From NCBI RefSeq assembly GCF_004745805.1, contig NZ_SRLQ01000004.1, positions 186,001 through 250,000 of the forward strand: DNA of 64,000 nucleotides, given 5' to 3'. The notes under the pieces were generated by a model. That model was not told the DNA's origin. It searched no databases and saw only the letters and a list, made by a program, of their open reading frames with translations. Shown here piece after piece: positions 33,262 to 45,890 of this stretch (positions are counted from its first letter, which is position 1; each line of letters begins with the position of its first letter). The DNA comes from Mycolicibacterium sp. CH28 (lineage in GTDB: Bacteria > Actinomycetota > Actinomycetes > Mycobacteriales > Mycobacteriaceae). Made by a program: the position numbers and the translations under genes.

Positions 33262-34092
33262 ATGCAGGGGTTTGCCGGGAAGGTAGCGGTGGTAACCGGG
33301 GCCGGGTCGGGAATCGGCCAGGCGCTAGCCATCGAGCTGGGCCGATCGGGTGCCAAGCTCGCGATCAGCGATATCGACACCGACGGGCTGGCCGTCACGG
33401 AACAGCGCCTCAAGGCCATCGGCGTCCCAGTCAAGGCCGATCGCCTCAACGTCACCGAGCGGGAGGCGTTTGCCGCCTACGCCGACGGCGTCAAGGAGCA
33501 TTTCGGCAAGGTCAACCAGATCTACAACAACGCCGGCATCGCGTTCTCCGGCGACGTCGAGATCAGCCAGTTCAAAGACATCGAACGGGTGATGGATGTC
33601 GACTTCTGGGGTGTCGTCAACGGCACCAAGGTGTTCCTGCCCTACCTGATCGAATCTGGTGACGGCCACGTCATCAACGTCTCCAGCCTGTTCGGGATCT
33701 TCTCGGTACCGGGCCAGGCGGCCTATAACTCGGCCAAGTTCGCCGTGCGCGGGTTCACCGAGGCGTTGCGCCAGGAGATGATCCTGGCCAAGCACCCGGT
33801 CAAGGTGACAACGGTGCACCCGGGCGGGATCAAGACCGCCATCGCCCGCAATGCGACCGCCGCCGAAGGACTCGACCAGGCGTCGCTGGCCGAGGCGTTC
33901 GACAAGAAGCTGGCCAGGACCACCCCGGAGCGGGCCGCGCAGATCATCCTCGACGCCGTCCGCAAGAACCGGGCCCGCGTACTGGTCGGCGCCGACGCCA
34001 AGATCCTGGATCTGGTCGTTCGCGTCACCGGCTCGGGTTATCAGCGGCTGTTCTCCACCGTCCTGCCCAAGCTCGCCCCACCGACACGATGA
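33262..34092 (+). CDS. Short-chain dehydrogenase/reductase (Rv1245c-like)
   Basis: 276-residue NAD(P)-dependent oxidoreductase with a Rossmann fold. The nucleotide motif is TGAGSGIG (residues about 12-19), then YNNAGIAF, the catalytic Ser in NVSSLFG and YNSAKFA (YxxxK). PGG follows, as in classical SDRs. An Asp in AISDIDTDG after beta-2 suggests a preference for NAD(H). Substrate unknown. ATG follows GAGGAGCG, a good ribosome site. It is convergent with lpqZ, with 5 bp between the stops. Confidence 0.9.
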   Translation: MQGFAGKVAVVTGAGSGIGQALAIELGRSGAKLAISDIDTDGLAVTEQRLKAIGVPVKADRLNVTEREAFAAYADGVKEHFGKVNQIYNNAGIAFSGDVEISQFKDIERVMDVDFWGVVNGTKVFLPYLIESGDGHVINVSSLFGIFSVPGQAAYNSAKFAVRGFTEALRQEMILAKHPVKVTTVHPGGIKTAIARNATAAEGLDQASLAEAFDKKLARTTPERAAQIILDAVRKNRARVLVGADAKILDLVVRVTGSGYQRLFSTVLPKLAPPTR

Positions 34093-34097
34093 ATCCG

Positions 34098-34946
34098 CTA
34101 GCGCCCCAAAGGATGTGCTGAAAGCCAATCCTCGGCGACCGAGCGGGGGTCGGCTCCTTCGCTGACCTGACGGCGCATGTCGGCCAGCGATCCGGTGTCC
34201 AGCACACCGGCGATCTCGTTGATCGCACGTACCTGTTGCTGGTCGAGTTCGTTACGCCGGTAGAGCGGCACGATGTTCTCGGCCTGCACCAGCGCCGGCT
34301 TGCCGTCGGCAAGTACGACGAGCTCGCTCGGTAGGCCGCTGGTGGCGGTATCCGTCCACCCTGCCGTGATGACACCCTTGCGCAGCGCCTCGAACATCGC
34401 TGCCTGATCGGGGAATTCACGGGCCGGCGGCAGCGTGCAGGTGCCGACGGCGTTCGGCAGCCACCGCGTGCCGGCCACGGCGCCGACGGTCAGTGCCGCG
34501 CAGTGCCGCACCAGGGCGGTGAGATCGCGGCTGCCCCACGCCGCGGCGGTGGCGTCGGTGACGGCCAACGCGGGCTTGTCCTCGGCGGCAGTCGTGTAAT
34601 CGCCGGCGGCCAGCCCCTCGGGCAACACCCCGACCATGGCCCGATACACCTGGGCATCCGAGCGGGCCGCGGTACCCGGAGCAAACGTCTGCAGCAGCCG
34701 ACCGGTGAAACCGGGTACGACGCTGACGGCCCCGGAGTCCAACGCTGCCAACGGGTCTTCGACGGTCTGCACGCGTGCGGCGGTGCCATAGGCCCGCAGC
34801 CCCGCCGCGTAGAGGTTTGCCAGCAGAGTCGCCTCAGGATCGGCCGTCGAGCCCACCGCCAGCGACGGAGCCGGTGCCGGGGACCCGCAGGCGACAACCA
34901 GCAGTGCCAGCAGCCCCGGCATCAGCCGGCGAAACCTCGTCGGCAT
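34098..34946 (-). CDS. lpqZ: Lipoprotein LpqZ, ABC-type osmolyte-binding protein
   Basis: 282-residue substrate-binding lipoprotein of the OpuAC/ProX type (glycine betaine, choline or related compatible solute). The lipobox is VVAC in LLALLVVACGSPAP. The domain shows the typical ATLLANLYAAGLRAYG and SVVPGFTGRLLQTF features. ATG at 34946 is used; the preceding TTG codon is in frame but unlikely. No permease or ATPase gene is adjacent, so it must pair with a distant transporter or act in another way. It lies just downstream of the malic enzyme on the same strand (13 bp), possibly one transcript. Confidence 0.85.
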   Translation of the reverse strand: MPTRFRRLMPGLLALLVVACGSPAPAPSLAVGSTADPEATLLANLYAAGLRAYGTAARVQTVEDPLAALDSGAVSVVPGFTGRLLQTFAPGTAARSDAQVYRAMVGVLPEGLAAGDYTTAAEDKPALAVTDATAAAWGSRDLTALVRHCAALTVGAVAGTRWLPNAVGTCTLPPAREFPDQAAMFEALRKGVITAGWTDTATSGLPSELVVLADGKPALVQAENIVPLYRRNELDQQQVRAINEIAGVLDTGSLADMRRQVSEGADPRSVAEDWLSAHPLGR

Positions 34947-34959
34947 CAACGGGTTTCGC

Positions 34960-36129
<1,170 letters not shown>

Positions 36130-36254
36130 GGCGTCAGGGTACCCGCCCGCCAACCTCACCGGGCGGGGTTCCCCGCCGTGAAAGTCTACTGCCGCGTAGC
36201 ATTTGCCCTCGGGGCCAAGGGGGCCCAACCCGTCGCGTGAGGGGAGGTCGCATC

Positions 36255-37364
36255 ATGCCATCATTTCGCGCTTTGCCGCCGTCGTTGAGTGGCGCCAACC
36301 GTGCCGTCTCGGCCTCGAACGAGGTGGACGCCAGACGGATCCACGTCCCGGTCGCGCGCGCCATGGTCGACTGCGCGATCTACGTCGAGGGTCAGCGACT
36401 GCCGGGCAAGTACACCCACGCAGCGGCACTGGCGAAGGTTCACGAGCTCGAAACCCAGGGCCAGACCGCGTTCGTGTGGCTGGGATTGCACGAACCCGAC
36501 GAACATCAGATGGAATCGGTGGCGCAGACCTTCAACCTGCACCCGATTGCGGTCGAGGACGCCGTGCACGCCCACCAGCGGCCCAAGGTGGAGCGTTACG
36601 ACGACGCCTTGTTCCTGGTCCTCAAGACAGTGAAGTACGTGGCACATGAATCCGTCGCCCAGGCCCGCCAGATCGTCGAGACCGGCGAAATCATGGTGTT
36701 CGTCGGAGCTGACTACGTCGTCACCGTCCGCCATGGCGACCACACCGGCTTGGCCGGGCTGCGCCAGCATTTGGAAACCGAACACATTCAACTCGCGCTT
36801 GGCCCCTACGCGGTGATGCACGGGATCGCAGAGCACGTCGTCGAGAGCTACCTCGAGGTCGCGCAGCTGATGGAGTGCGATATCGACACCATTGAGGAGG
36901 AGGCGTTCTCCCCCGATCTCAAGACCGACATCGCGCAGATTTACATGCTCAAGCGCGAAGTCGTCGAGATGCGTCGGGCGGTGAACCCGCTGACCGCGGC
37001 CTTACAGAAGATCACCACCGATCACAAAGACCTCATGACCAAGGAAGTCACCCGCTACATGCGCGACGTGCTGAGCCTGCAGAGTCAAGCCGGTGACCAG
37101 ATCTCCAGCTATGACGAGTTGCTCAGCTCGCTCGTGCAGGCCGAGTTGGCGAAGGTGGGCCTGCAGCAGAACCTCGACATGCGCAAGATCTCGGCGTGGG
37201 TCGCGATCGCTGCGGTGCCCACAATGATCGCCGGTATCTACGGCATGAACTTCGACAACATGCCCGAGCTGCATTGGCAGTGGGGCTACCCATTGGTGCT
37301 GAGCTTGATGGCGTCAGTGTGCGGATTCCTCTACTTCAATTTCCGCCGCAACCACTGGCTCTAG
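36255..37364 (+). CDS. corA: CorA magnesium/cobalt transporter
   Basis: 369-residue pentameric divalent-cation channel. The large N-terminal cytosolic domain (VDCAIYVEGQRL, FVWLGLHEPDEHQM, HPIAVEDAVHAHQRPKVERYDD) leads into the long stalk helix and two C-terminal membrane segments. The first ends in the selectivity motif YGMN (IAGIYGMNFDNMPELHW), and the chain finishes with the basic FNFRRNHWL. ATG at 36255 has GGGGAGGT 8 nt upstream; an in-frame GTG at 36237 has none. Homologue of Rv1239c. Confidence 0.95.
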   Translation: MPSFRALPPSLSGANRAVSASNEVDARRIHVPVARAMVDCAIYVEGQRLPGKYTHAAALAKVHELETQGQTAFVWLGLHEPDEHQMESVAQTFNLHPIAVEDAVHAHQRPKVERYDDALFLVLKTVKYVAHESVAQARQIVETGEIMVFVGADYVVTVRHGDHTGLAGLRQHLETEHIQLALGPYAVMHGIAEHVVESYLEVAQLMECDIDTIEEEAFSPDLKTDIAQIYMLKREVVEMRRAVNPLTAALQKITTDHKDLMTKEVTRYMRDVLSLQSQAGDQISSYDELLSSLVQAELAKVGLQQNLDMRKISAWVAIAAVPTMIAGIYGMNFDNMPELHWQWGYPLVLSLMASVCGFLYFNFRRNHWL

Positions 37365-37592
37365 CCGCACGGATTGGCCTGGGCCAATGTTTGCGGCGGC
37401 TGCAGCGTCGGCCCACCCGCTAGCTACGCAACCCTCGTGAAGTCCGCATTAAGCGGAATCACTCCCCCTTGAACATAGCGTTAATATTTGCTGGCGATTG
37501 CCATCTTCGGTTTTCCTGACAGAAGCCTGTGTGCGTCAATGGCGTGTGAGCACCGCATCGCGCCGGTCACACAACTTTGGGGGCATTCGATC
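37365..37592. promoter_or_regulatory. Promoter region of the Ig-like repeat protein
   Basis: This 228-bp gap is noticeably more AT-rich than its surroundings near 37440-37500. TCCGC-ATTAA-GCGGA (37443-37457) is a perfect hairpin or operator candidate. TAATAT at 37482-37487 is a plausible -10, about 105 nt before the start codon, so the gene would have a long leader. No ORF of interest. Confidence 0.4.
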
Positions 37593-40500
37593 ATGGTCAG
37601 TTCCTCGCGAAATCGCTTGTCACGTCACGCGCGACGCCGCGAGCTGCCGGTGTTGCGCTGGCTTCAGGTCGGCACGGCCGCGACCGGATTGAGTGTGGCA
37701 CTATTGGCCGCGCCCGGCATCGCAGCAGCAGATGACGGCACCTCAGCCTCGGGTGCCAGCTCCACTACAAAGTCCACCGATTCGCACCGCAGCGGGACCG
37801 GATCGGCCCGCACCCGCAGCGGCGCGGCCACGGCCGGACCGGCGAATCGATCGGCCGGAAAATCCTCGACCGCGCTGACCTCCGCTCAGCACGCAGTCCC
37901 CGCCGTCACGGGCACAACTGCTCCTCACGACGAAACAACCTCTGGCGCAACGGCAACCACCGCCGCATCCGCATCCTCAGCCGCCACGGCCGCAGTCGAC
38001 CAAGCGGCCAGCTCAAGCACCGCCGAGACCGCTACCTCACCGATGACGATCCACTGGCGTCAGTATCCGGCGCCGGTCACGGCCCCGGTGACCGTACGGG
38101 CGATCATCGACGAGACACTGGACTGGGTCGGGCTGGCCGATTTGGCGCCGAAAGTACCCATTCCCGATGCACCAGTACCTGACCCCGTCGCCGCGGCGTG
38201 GCTCGGTGTACGCCGCTTCCACTACACGTTCTTCAACTCCAGGCCCACCCTGACCGCCCAGACCTACACCAAAAACCCCGACACCGGAATAATCACCGGC
38301 AGCGTCAAGGGCTATGACGCCGACAGTGACGTGGTCAAGTACGTCGTCGTGGGCCAGCCGACCCACGGCACAGTGAGCGTCGCCGACGATGGCACTTACA
38401 CCTACACCCCCGACGCTGCCTACGCCCACACCGGCGGAAGCGACAGCTTCGCCATCGCGGCAACCGACAACGCGGTCAACCCGTTCCACCTCCACCCCCT
38501 GGCTCGGCTCATACACGGACTCACCGAGGCCTTGACCAACATCGGGATCCTAAGCGCACCAACGCCGTTGTGGCATTCCGCGACGGTCACCGTCGCGGTC
38601 GGCCCGGTCAACCATGCGCCCACCGTGACAGCAACCATCGGGACGGCCGACACCAATACCGGCGCGCAGTTGATCACTACAACGACGAGTGACCCCGACG
38701 GCGACGCCGTCACCGTCGCTGCGACCACACCGGGCCATGGCACCCTGACCTCCAATGCGGACGGCACCTACACCTACACGCCGATCACCGCGTTCGCCCA
38801 CACCGGCGGCACCGACACCGTCACCTTCACCGCCACCGACAGCTATGGCGCCACCACCGCCCAGACCGTCGACCTCACCGTCGCACCGATCAACCGTGCA
38901 CCCACCGTGAGCACCACCGTCGGCACCGCCGACCCGGCAACCGGGGCACAGGTAATCACCGCCACCGCAAGCGATCCCGACGGGGACCCGGTCTCCCTAG
39001 CGGTGACCACTGTGCCCAGCCACGGCAGCCTCACCGCCAACGCAGACGGCACCTACACCTACACCCCCACCGCAGCCTTCGCCCACACCGGCGGCACCGA
39101 CACCATCACCTTCGCCGCCCAGGACACCTACGGCGCCACCACCACCGATCCGGTGACCCTCACCGTGGCTGCCGTCAACCACGCCCCCACCGTGAACATC
39201 ACGGTCGGAGCCGCTGACCCGACAACCGGAACCCGACTGATCACCACCACCACCAGCGACCCCGACGGCGACACCGTCAGCATCGGAGTCACCAGCACAC
39301 CCGAAAACGGAACACTCACCGCCAACGGCGACGGCACCTACACCTACACCCCCAACGCCGCTTTAGCCCAGACCGGTGGCACCGACACCATCACTTTCAC
39401 CGCCCAAGACACCTACGGCGCCTCAACGACAAGTATCTCCGCAATCACCGTGGCAGCACTCCACAATGCAGCTCCGGACGCGCTTTCACTGGTCTTCAAC
39501 GGCTCCGACGATGCACTCCAGTCCTATCTGCGCGACCATCAGCCCGCTCAGCCCGCCGCGCCGACCGGTGCCCGGAGCGCTGACAGCGATGGCAACTTGT
39601 TCCTCGGCGGGAACTTCATCGAGATCGGTGTTAGCCCGAAGGGCTCCTTCGGCACGACCGTGGACAAACCGGCCGGCTTCTATGGCACCAGCAGCAGGAA
39701 CCAAGTTGGCCTTGGTGTCGATGTCGACGGCTTTGCGAACGGCGTTGATTCCAGCATCGACTACTTCCTGCCCGGCACCCCGGAGGAGCGGTGGTCAATC
39801 GGGTTCAACGGCACGCAGTATGGCGGCTTCTCGGCGCTAGCCGGCAACGCCGGCAACGCCACATCGTTGACCAACACATCCGTGACCAACAACTCCGCTG
39901 GGAACACCCTGTCGGGCACGTTCAACGGAACGGCCGGGGGTGTACTGCAGACAGTGCAGACCCATACCTTCAACGCCAACGATAGCTTCTTCTCGACGAC
40001 GGTGACGCTGACGAATCTCGGCGACTCGCCCTTGCAGAACGTCGAATACATGCGTTCCTTCGACCCCGACAACACGGCCTACCGCGGTGGGTCCTACTCG
40101 ACGACGAACACGGTGCGAGGGCAGATCTCTACCGAGGGTATTGCAGCGATATCGGCCACCAGCTTCGCTGATGATCCGTACAACACGCTGACGGGACAAC
40201 AGGCGACAGTGTTGTACCTCTCCCAGGACCCGAATGCTGTCGTGTACACGGGCGGCTTCGCGAACTCGAATCCCTACCAGTACGACGCTGCCGGTCAAGG
40301 GACGGGCTACAGCGTATCGGCTGACCAAGCGATCGGAATCATCTTCAGGGTAGGTGATTTGGCCCCCGGGGCATCGGTGACGTTCCGCTACTACACGGCG
40401 CTCGCTCCGGAAAGCAGCGTCTCTGCAATTCTGAGTCAGATCAAGACCCCGACGGTCTCCGGAGGTGTCGCGGGAGCACAGGTCGGCGCCGTCACCGCGC

Positions 40501-40724
40501 ATGACCCAGACGCGGGGGATGTCCTCACCTTCTCGGTGTCGGACAACAGGTTCGAGGTTGTCGGCTCTGGCGGTTCTCACGTATTGAAGTTGAAGGACGG
40601 GATCTCCTTGGACAACACCACCGAGCCGACCGTTACCCTGACCGTCACCAGCACTGATCGAGCGGGAGCAACCATCTCCAAGACATTCTCGGTCAATGTT
40701 GTGGGCGGCGCCGCGAGCCTGTGA
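37593..40724 (+). CDS. Large secreted surface protein with Ig/cadherin-like repeats
   Basis: 1043 residues. An Arg-rich N-terminus and signal peptide (LQVGTAATGLSVALLAAPGIAAAD) are followed by a Ser/Thr/Ala linker to about residue 150. A divergent cadherin-like module (about 215-340) and three closely similar repeats of 94-95 residues (about 340-625) each carry SDPDGD and GTYTYTP, the latter often followed by HTGGTD; acidic motifs of this sort bind Ca2+ in VCBS/cadherin domains. A unique ~310-residue domain comes next (DALSLVFNGSDDALQSYL to PESSVSAILSQI), then a last Ig-like module (VGAVTAHDPDAGDVLTFSV). No anchor motif is seen. ATG at 37593 puts the signal peptide in place. Adhesion or cell-wall binding is plausible, unproven. 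It is absent from this position in M. tuberculosis, so accessory. Confidence 0.8.
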   Translation: MVSSSRNRLSRHARRRELPVLRWLQVGTAATGLSVALLAAPGIAAADDGTSASGASSTTKSTDSHRSGTGSARTRSGAATAGPANRSAGKSSTALTSAQHAVPAVTGTTAPHDETTSGATATTAASASSAATAAVDQAASSSTAETATSPMTIHWRQYPAPVTAPVTVRAIIDETLDWVGLADLAPKVPIPDAPVPDPVAAAWLGVRRFHYTFFNSRPTLTAQTYTKNPDTGIITGSVKGYDADSDVVKYVVVGQPTHGTVSVADDGTYTYTPDAAYAHTGGSDSFAIAATDNAVNPFHLHPLARLIHGLTEALTNIGILSAPTPLWHSATVTVAVGPVNHAPTVTATIGTADTNTGAQLITTTTSDPDGDAVTVAATTPGHGTLTSNADGTYTYTPITAFAHTGGTDTVTFTATDSYGATTAQTVDLTVAPINRAPTVSTTVGTADPATGAQVITATASDPDGDPVSLAVTTVPSHGSLTANADGTYTYTPTAAFAHTGGTDTITFAAQDTYGATTTDPVTLTVAAVNHAPTVNITVGAADPTTGTRLITTTTSDPDGDTVSIGVTSTPENGTLTANGDGTYTYTPNAALAQTGGTDTITFTAQDTYGASTTSISAITVAALHNAAPDALSLVFNGSDDALQSYLRDHQPAQPAAPTGARSADSDGNLFLGGNFIEIGVSPKGSFGTTVDKPAGFYGTSSRNQVGLGVDVDGFANGVDSSIDYFLPGTPEERWSIGFNGTQYGGFSALAGNAGNATSLTNTSVTNNSAGNTLSGTFNGTAGGVLQTVQTHTFNANDSFFSTTVTLTNLGDSPLQNVEYMRSFDPDNTAYRGGSYSTTNTVRGQISTEGIAAISATSFADDPYNTLTGQQATVLYLSQDPNAVVYTGGFANSNPYQYDAAGQGTGYSVSADQAIGIIFRVGDLAPGASVTFRYYTALAPESSVSAILSQIKTPTVSGGVAGAQVGAVTAHDPDAGDVLTFSVSDNRFEVVGSGGSHVLKLKDGISLDNTTEPTVTLTVTSTDRAGATISKTFSVNVVGGAASL
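38610..39461. repeat. Three ~285-bp direct repeats inside the Ig-like gene
   Basis: Units start at the Asn codons of N(H/R)APTV at 38610, 38892 and 39177 (spacings 282 and 285 bp). Long stretches such as the codons for DGTYTYTP and HTGGTDT are almost identical at DNA level, so the units arose by duplication and could change in number by recombination. A fourth, older copy precedes them. Confidence 0.85.
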
Positions 40725-40731
40725 GCCCGGG

Positions 40732-40761
40732 AGTCCAGTGCATCCGGGAATGCACCGGACT
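40732..40761. terminator. Hairpin terminator overlapping the SUFU-gene stop codon
   Basis: AGTCCAGTGCAT (40732-40743) pairs with ATGCACCGGACT (40750-40761) with one mismatch around a 6-nt loop. Flanking GGG/CCC can extend the stem. It starts 8 bp after the stop of the Ig-like gene and its right arm enters the stop codon of the convergent SUFU-domain gene, so it can serve both transcripts. Confidence 0.65.
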
Positions 40762-41356
40762 AGCCCGGCCGGGCCGCGCGCCTATTCGGATCGAGAACGT
40801 CGACACCGTCGTCGACCCACGCCTGGCGCATCGCCTCGGCGCCCTTGAGCCGTACCCAGGCGGCCTCGGTCGGGGTGATCGGCACGGCCGCCAGGAAGCG
40901 CACCGGCTCCCGGGGAGCCGCCAGCGGCAGGTCGGCAATTCCCGAATCGCCAAGCAGCACAGCAGTGAACGCCGCCGAGTCCCACAGCGGTGTGGACAGG
41001 TCGATCAGCGCGTCGGCCACCAGCACGACGCCCTCCACCACGGGGGTTGCGGCCACCACAGCCAGGCTGCGGGCCAGGCCAGGGGTGGGCGTGCTCGCCC
41101 GCAGGCTCATGACGATCTCGGCCCGCGGACCACGCAGCGGGTCGGCGACTCCGGCGGTCGGCTCGGCCATCGGGTGCCGCGAACAGCCCAGCGTCACATA
41201 GTGGGCGACGCCGTCAAGGCCCGGGCCGAACCGCAACACGTCGATGCGGTCGAGCCCCAGGAACGTCACCGTGGCCGAGACCGGCTCGGTCTCGATCCCG
41301 GCGTCGGCGAAGTAGCCGCGGACGTGGGCGCGGACCAGATCCGTCGGCTGGCTCAC
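40760..41356 (-). CDS. SUFU-domain protein, last gene of the sugABC operon
   Basis: 198-residue soluble protein resembling the suppressor-of-fused domain family: VLRFGPGLDGVAHYVTLGCSRHPM, RAEIVMSLR, and FLAAVPITPTEAAWVRLKGAEAM. In bacteria these proteins occur in toxin-immunity and other poorly understood settings; the role here is unknown. ATG overlaps the sugC stop (ATGA, 41353-41356), so it is translationally coupled to the trehalose transporter ATPase, which hints at a function linked to the transporter. No toxin-like gene is adjacent. It ends in a hairpin shared with the convergent surface-protein gene. Confidence 0.75.
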   Translation of the reverse strand: MSQPTDLVRAHVRGYFADAGIETEPVSATVTFLGLDRIDVLRFGPGLDGVAHYVTLGCSRHPMAEPTAGVADPLRGPRAEIVMSLRASTPTPGLARSLAVVAATPVVEGVVLVADALIDLSTPLWDSAAFTAVLLGDSGIADLPLAAPREPVRFLAAVPITPTEAAWVRLKGAEAMRQAWVDDGVDVLDPNRRAARPG

Positions 41357-42528
41357 GTAGCCGGGGGCGCGACGGTGAGGTTCGCTCCGGTGTCGGCGTC
41401 GAAGATGTGCAGTTTGGTGGTGTCGAACGCCAACTCGATGGGCTGGCCGACGACTGCCTTCGACTCCGCGGAAAGCCTTGCCACGAACTCGTTTTCACCT
41501 GCACCTGACTCCGCAGCCAGCTCCGTCAGCTGCGCGGCACGAGCACCGGCACCCGATGTCTTGAAGTACACGTACTTGTCGGCCCCCAGCGACTCGACCA
41601 GGTCCACGTTCACCTCGAAGGTCAGCGCCCGGATGCGTTCGTAGACGTCGAGCAGCGCGGCATCCTCGAAATGCTCGGGACGGATTCCGGCGATGACGTT
41701 GGCCGGCTTGGGATGCCGACCCAGCAGGTCCTGGACTTCCTGGGTCAACGTCACCTCGCCGAACGGCAGCCGCAGACCCATGTCGGTGAGCGCGGCGGGG
41801 AAGAAGTTCATGGCCGGTGAGCCGATGAAGCCGGCGACGAACAGGTTCGCCGGCCTCCCGTAAAGCTCCTCGGGCGTGCCGATCTGCTGTGCCTGCCCGG
41901 CGCGCAACACCACGACCCGATCACCCAAGGTCATCGCCTCGGTCTGATCATGGGTGACATACACCGTGGTGGTGCCCAGACGGTTTTGCAGCCGAGCGAT
42001 CTCACCGCGCATCTGCACTCGCAGTTTGGCGTCGAGGTTGGACAGTGGCTCGTCCATCAGGAACGCCTTGGGCTGGCGCACGATCGCGCGCCCCATGGCC
42101 ACCCGCTGCCGCTGCCCGCCGGACAGCTGGGAGGGCTTGCGGTCCAGAAGCTCGTTCAGGTCAAGAATTTTGGCGGTCTCTTCGACCTTCTTGGCGATCT
42201 CCGCTTTGGGCATCTTGGCCAAGGTCAACGGAAACGCGATGTTCTGCCGCACCGTCATGTGCGGGTAGAGCGCGTACGACTGGAAGACCATCGCGATGTC
42301 ACGGTCGCGGGGCGCCTTCTCGTTGACCCGTTCACCACCGATCCGCAGCTCGCCGGAGCTGATCTCCTCCAGACCGGCGATCATGTTCAAGGTGGTGGAC
42401 TTTCCACATCCCGACGGTCCGACCAGGATGACGAACTCGCCGTCGGCGATGGTCAGGCTCAGATCCTGAACAGCCACCGCACCATCGGGATAACTCTTGG
42501 TCACGTGGTCCAAGACGATCTCGGCCAT
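41353..42528 (-). CDS. sugC: Trehalose ABC transporter ATPase SugC
   Basis: 391-residue ATP-binding subunit (MsmK/UgpC type) that powers trehalose uptake by LpqY-SugABC. Walker A is GPSGCGKST (about residue 37), the signature LSGGQRQRVAMGR, Walker B AFLMDEPLSNLDAK and the switch His in VTHDQTEAM. A C-terminal MOP/TOBE regulatory domain follows (NVIAGIRPEHFEDA). It is separated from sugB by 11 bp and overlaps the SUFU-domain gene. Orthologue of Rv1238. Confidence 0.96.
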   Translation of the reverse strand: MAEIVLDHVTKSYPDGAVAVQDLSLTIADGEFVILVGPSGCGKSTTLNMIAGLEEISSGELRIGGERVNEKAPRDRDIAMVFQSYALYPHMTVRQNIAFPLTLAKMPKAEIAKKVEETAKILDLNELLDRKPSQLSGGQRQRVAMGRAIVRQPKAFLMDEPLSNLDAKLRVQMRGEIARLQNRLGTTTVYVTHDQTEAMTLGDRVVVLRAGQAQQIGTPEELYGRPANLFVAGFIGSPAMNFFPAALTDMGLRLPFGEVTLTQEVQDLLGRHPKPANVIAGIRPEHFEDAALLDVYERIRALTFEVNVDLVESLGADKYVYFKTSGAGARAAQLTELAAESGAGENEFVARLSAESKAVVGQPIELAFDTTKLHIFDADTGANLTVAPPAT

Positions 42529-42539
42529 AGAAAACCCCG

Positions 42540-43373
42540 CTACCCCTTCACCGCGCCGGATGTCAGCCCGGCGACAATCCGTCGTTGGAAAATCAGAACA
42601 AACACGATGATCGGGATCGTGATCACCATCGCACCCGCCGCGATCGAACCGGTCGGCTCCTCGAACTGCGAACTGCCGGTGAAGTTCGCGATGGCCACCG
42701 GCGCAGTGATCGCGGCATCGGTCGCCGTCAGCGACAGCGCCAGCAGCAGGTCGTTCCAGGCGAAGATGAACACCAGGATGGCTGCGGTGACGATGCCCGG
42801 TGCCGCCAGCGGGGCGATCACCCGGCGAAACGCCTGGGCCGGCGTGGCGCCGTCCATCTTGGCGGCCTTCTCCAGATCCCAGGGAATCTCCCGGAAGAAC
42901 GCCGAGAGGGTGTAGATCGCCAACGGCAGCGCGAAAGTGATGTAGGGGATGATCAGGCCCGGCCAGGTGTCGAACAATCCGAGCCGGCGTTCGATGTTGA
43001 ACAACGGTGTCACGAGCGAGATCTGGGGGAACATCGCGATGAGCAGCGCGGCCCCGATCAGTACCTTCTTGCCCGCAAAGTCCAGCCGGGCCACCGCGTA
43101 GGCCGCCATGCCCCCGACCACCACCGCGATCACGGTGGTGATCAGCCCGATCCCGATCGAGTTGACCAGCGCGGAACTGAACGCGTCACCGGTGAAGATG
43201 CCCTTGTAGTTGTCGAAGGTGATCTGCGACGGAATCAGCTTGCCGTCCTTGACCGTTGACGTGGGTTTCAGCGACAGACTCAGGATCCACAACACCGGGA
43301 ACAGCGCATAGAGCACCACGAGGACGTCGATGATGACCCACGTCGCTGCCCGCCGAGCACCCACCCGTTCCAT
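42540..43373 (-). CDS. sugB: Trehalose ABC transporter permease SugB
   Basis: 277-residue MalG-type inner-membrane permease with six hydrophobic segments. The cytosolic EAA loop reads [26 protein letters not shown], which docks with SugC. It ends [14 protein letters not shown], the usual MalG C-terminus. ATG at 43373 lies one base after the sugA stop; upstream reading would invade sugA. Forms the channel with SugA. Confidence 0.95.
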   Translation of the reverse strand: MERVGARRAATWVIIDVLVVLYALFPVLWILSLSLKPTSTVKDGKLIPSQITFDNYKGIFTGDAFSSALVNSIGIGLITTVIAVVVGGMAAYAVARLDFAGKKVLIGAALLIAMFPQISLVTPLFNIERRLGLFDTWPGLIIPYITFALPLAIYTLSAFFREIPWDLEKAAKMDGATPAQAFRRVIAPLAAPGIVTAAILVFIFAWNDLLLALSLTATDAAITAPVAIANFTGSSQFEEPTGSIAAGAMVITIPIIVFVLIFQRRIVAGLTSGAVKG

Positions 43374-43374
43374 C

Positions 43375-45786
<2,412 letters not shown>

Positions 45787-45890
45787 CGGGCAAACCGTAG
45801 AACCCAGGTGGCGTGATGTGCAACACTCCCACGCCGTATGCAGCACAATCGTGACCCGCCCCGCATCACGGGAGGGCGGTTTCGGGACTG

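Noticed and set aside
40721..41644. Plus-strand frame opposite the SUFU and sugC genes
   Set aside because: No recognisable domain, and both minus-strand genes are coupled and well conserved.
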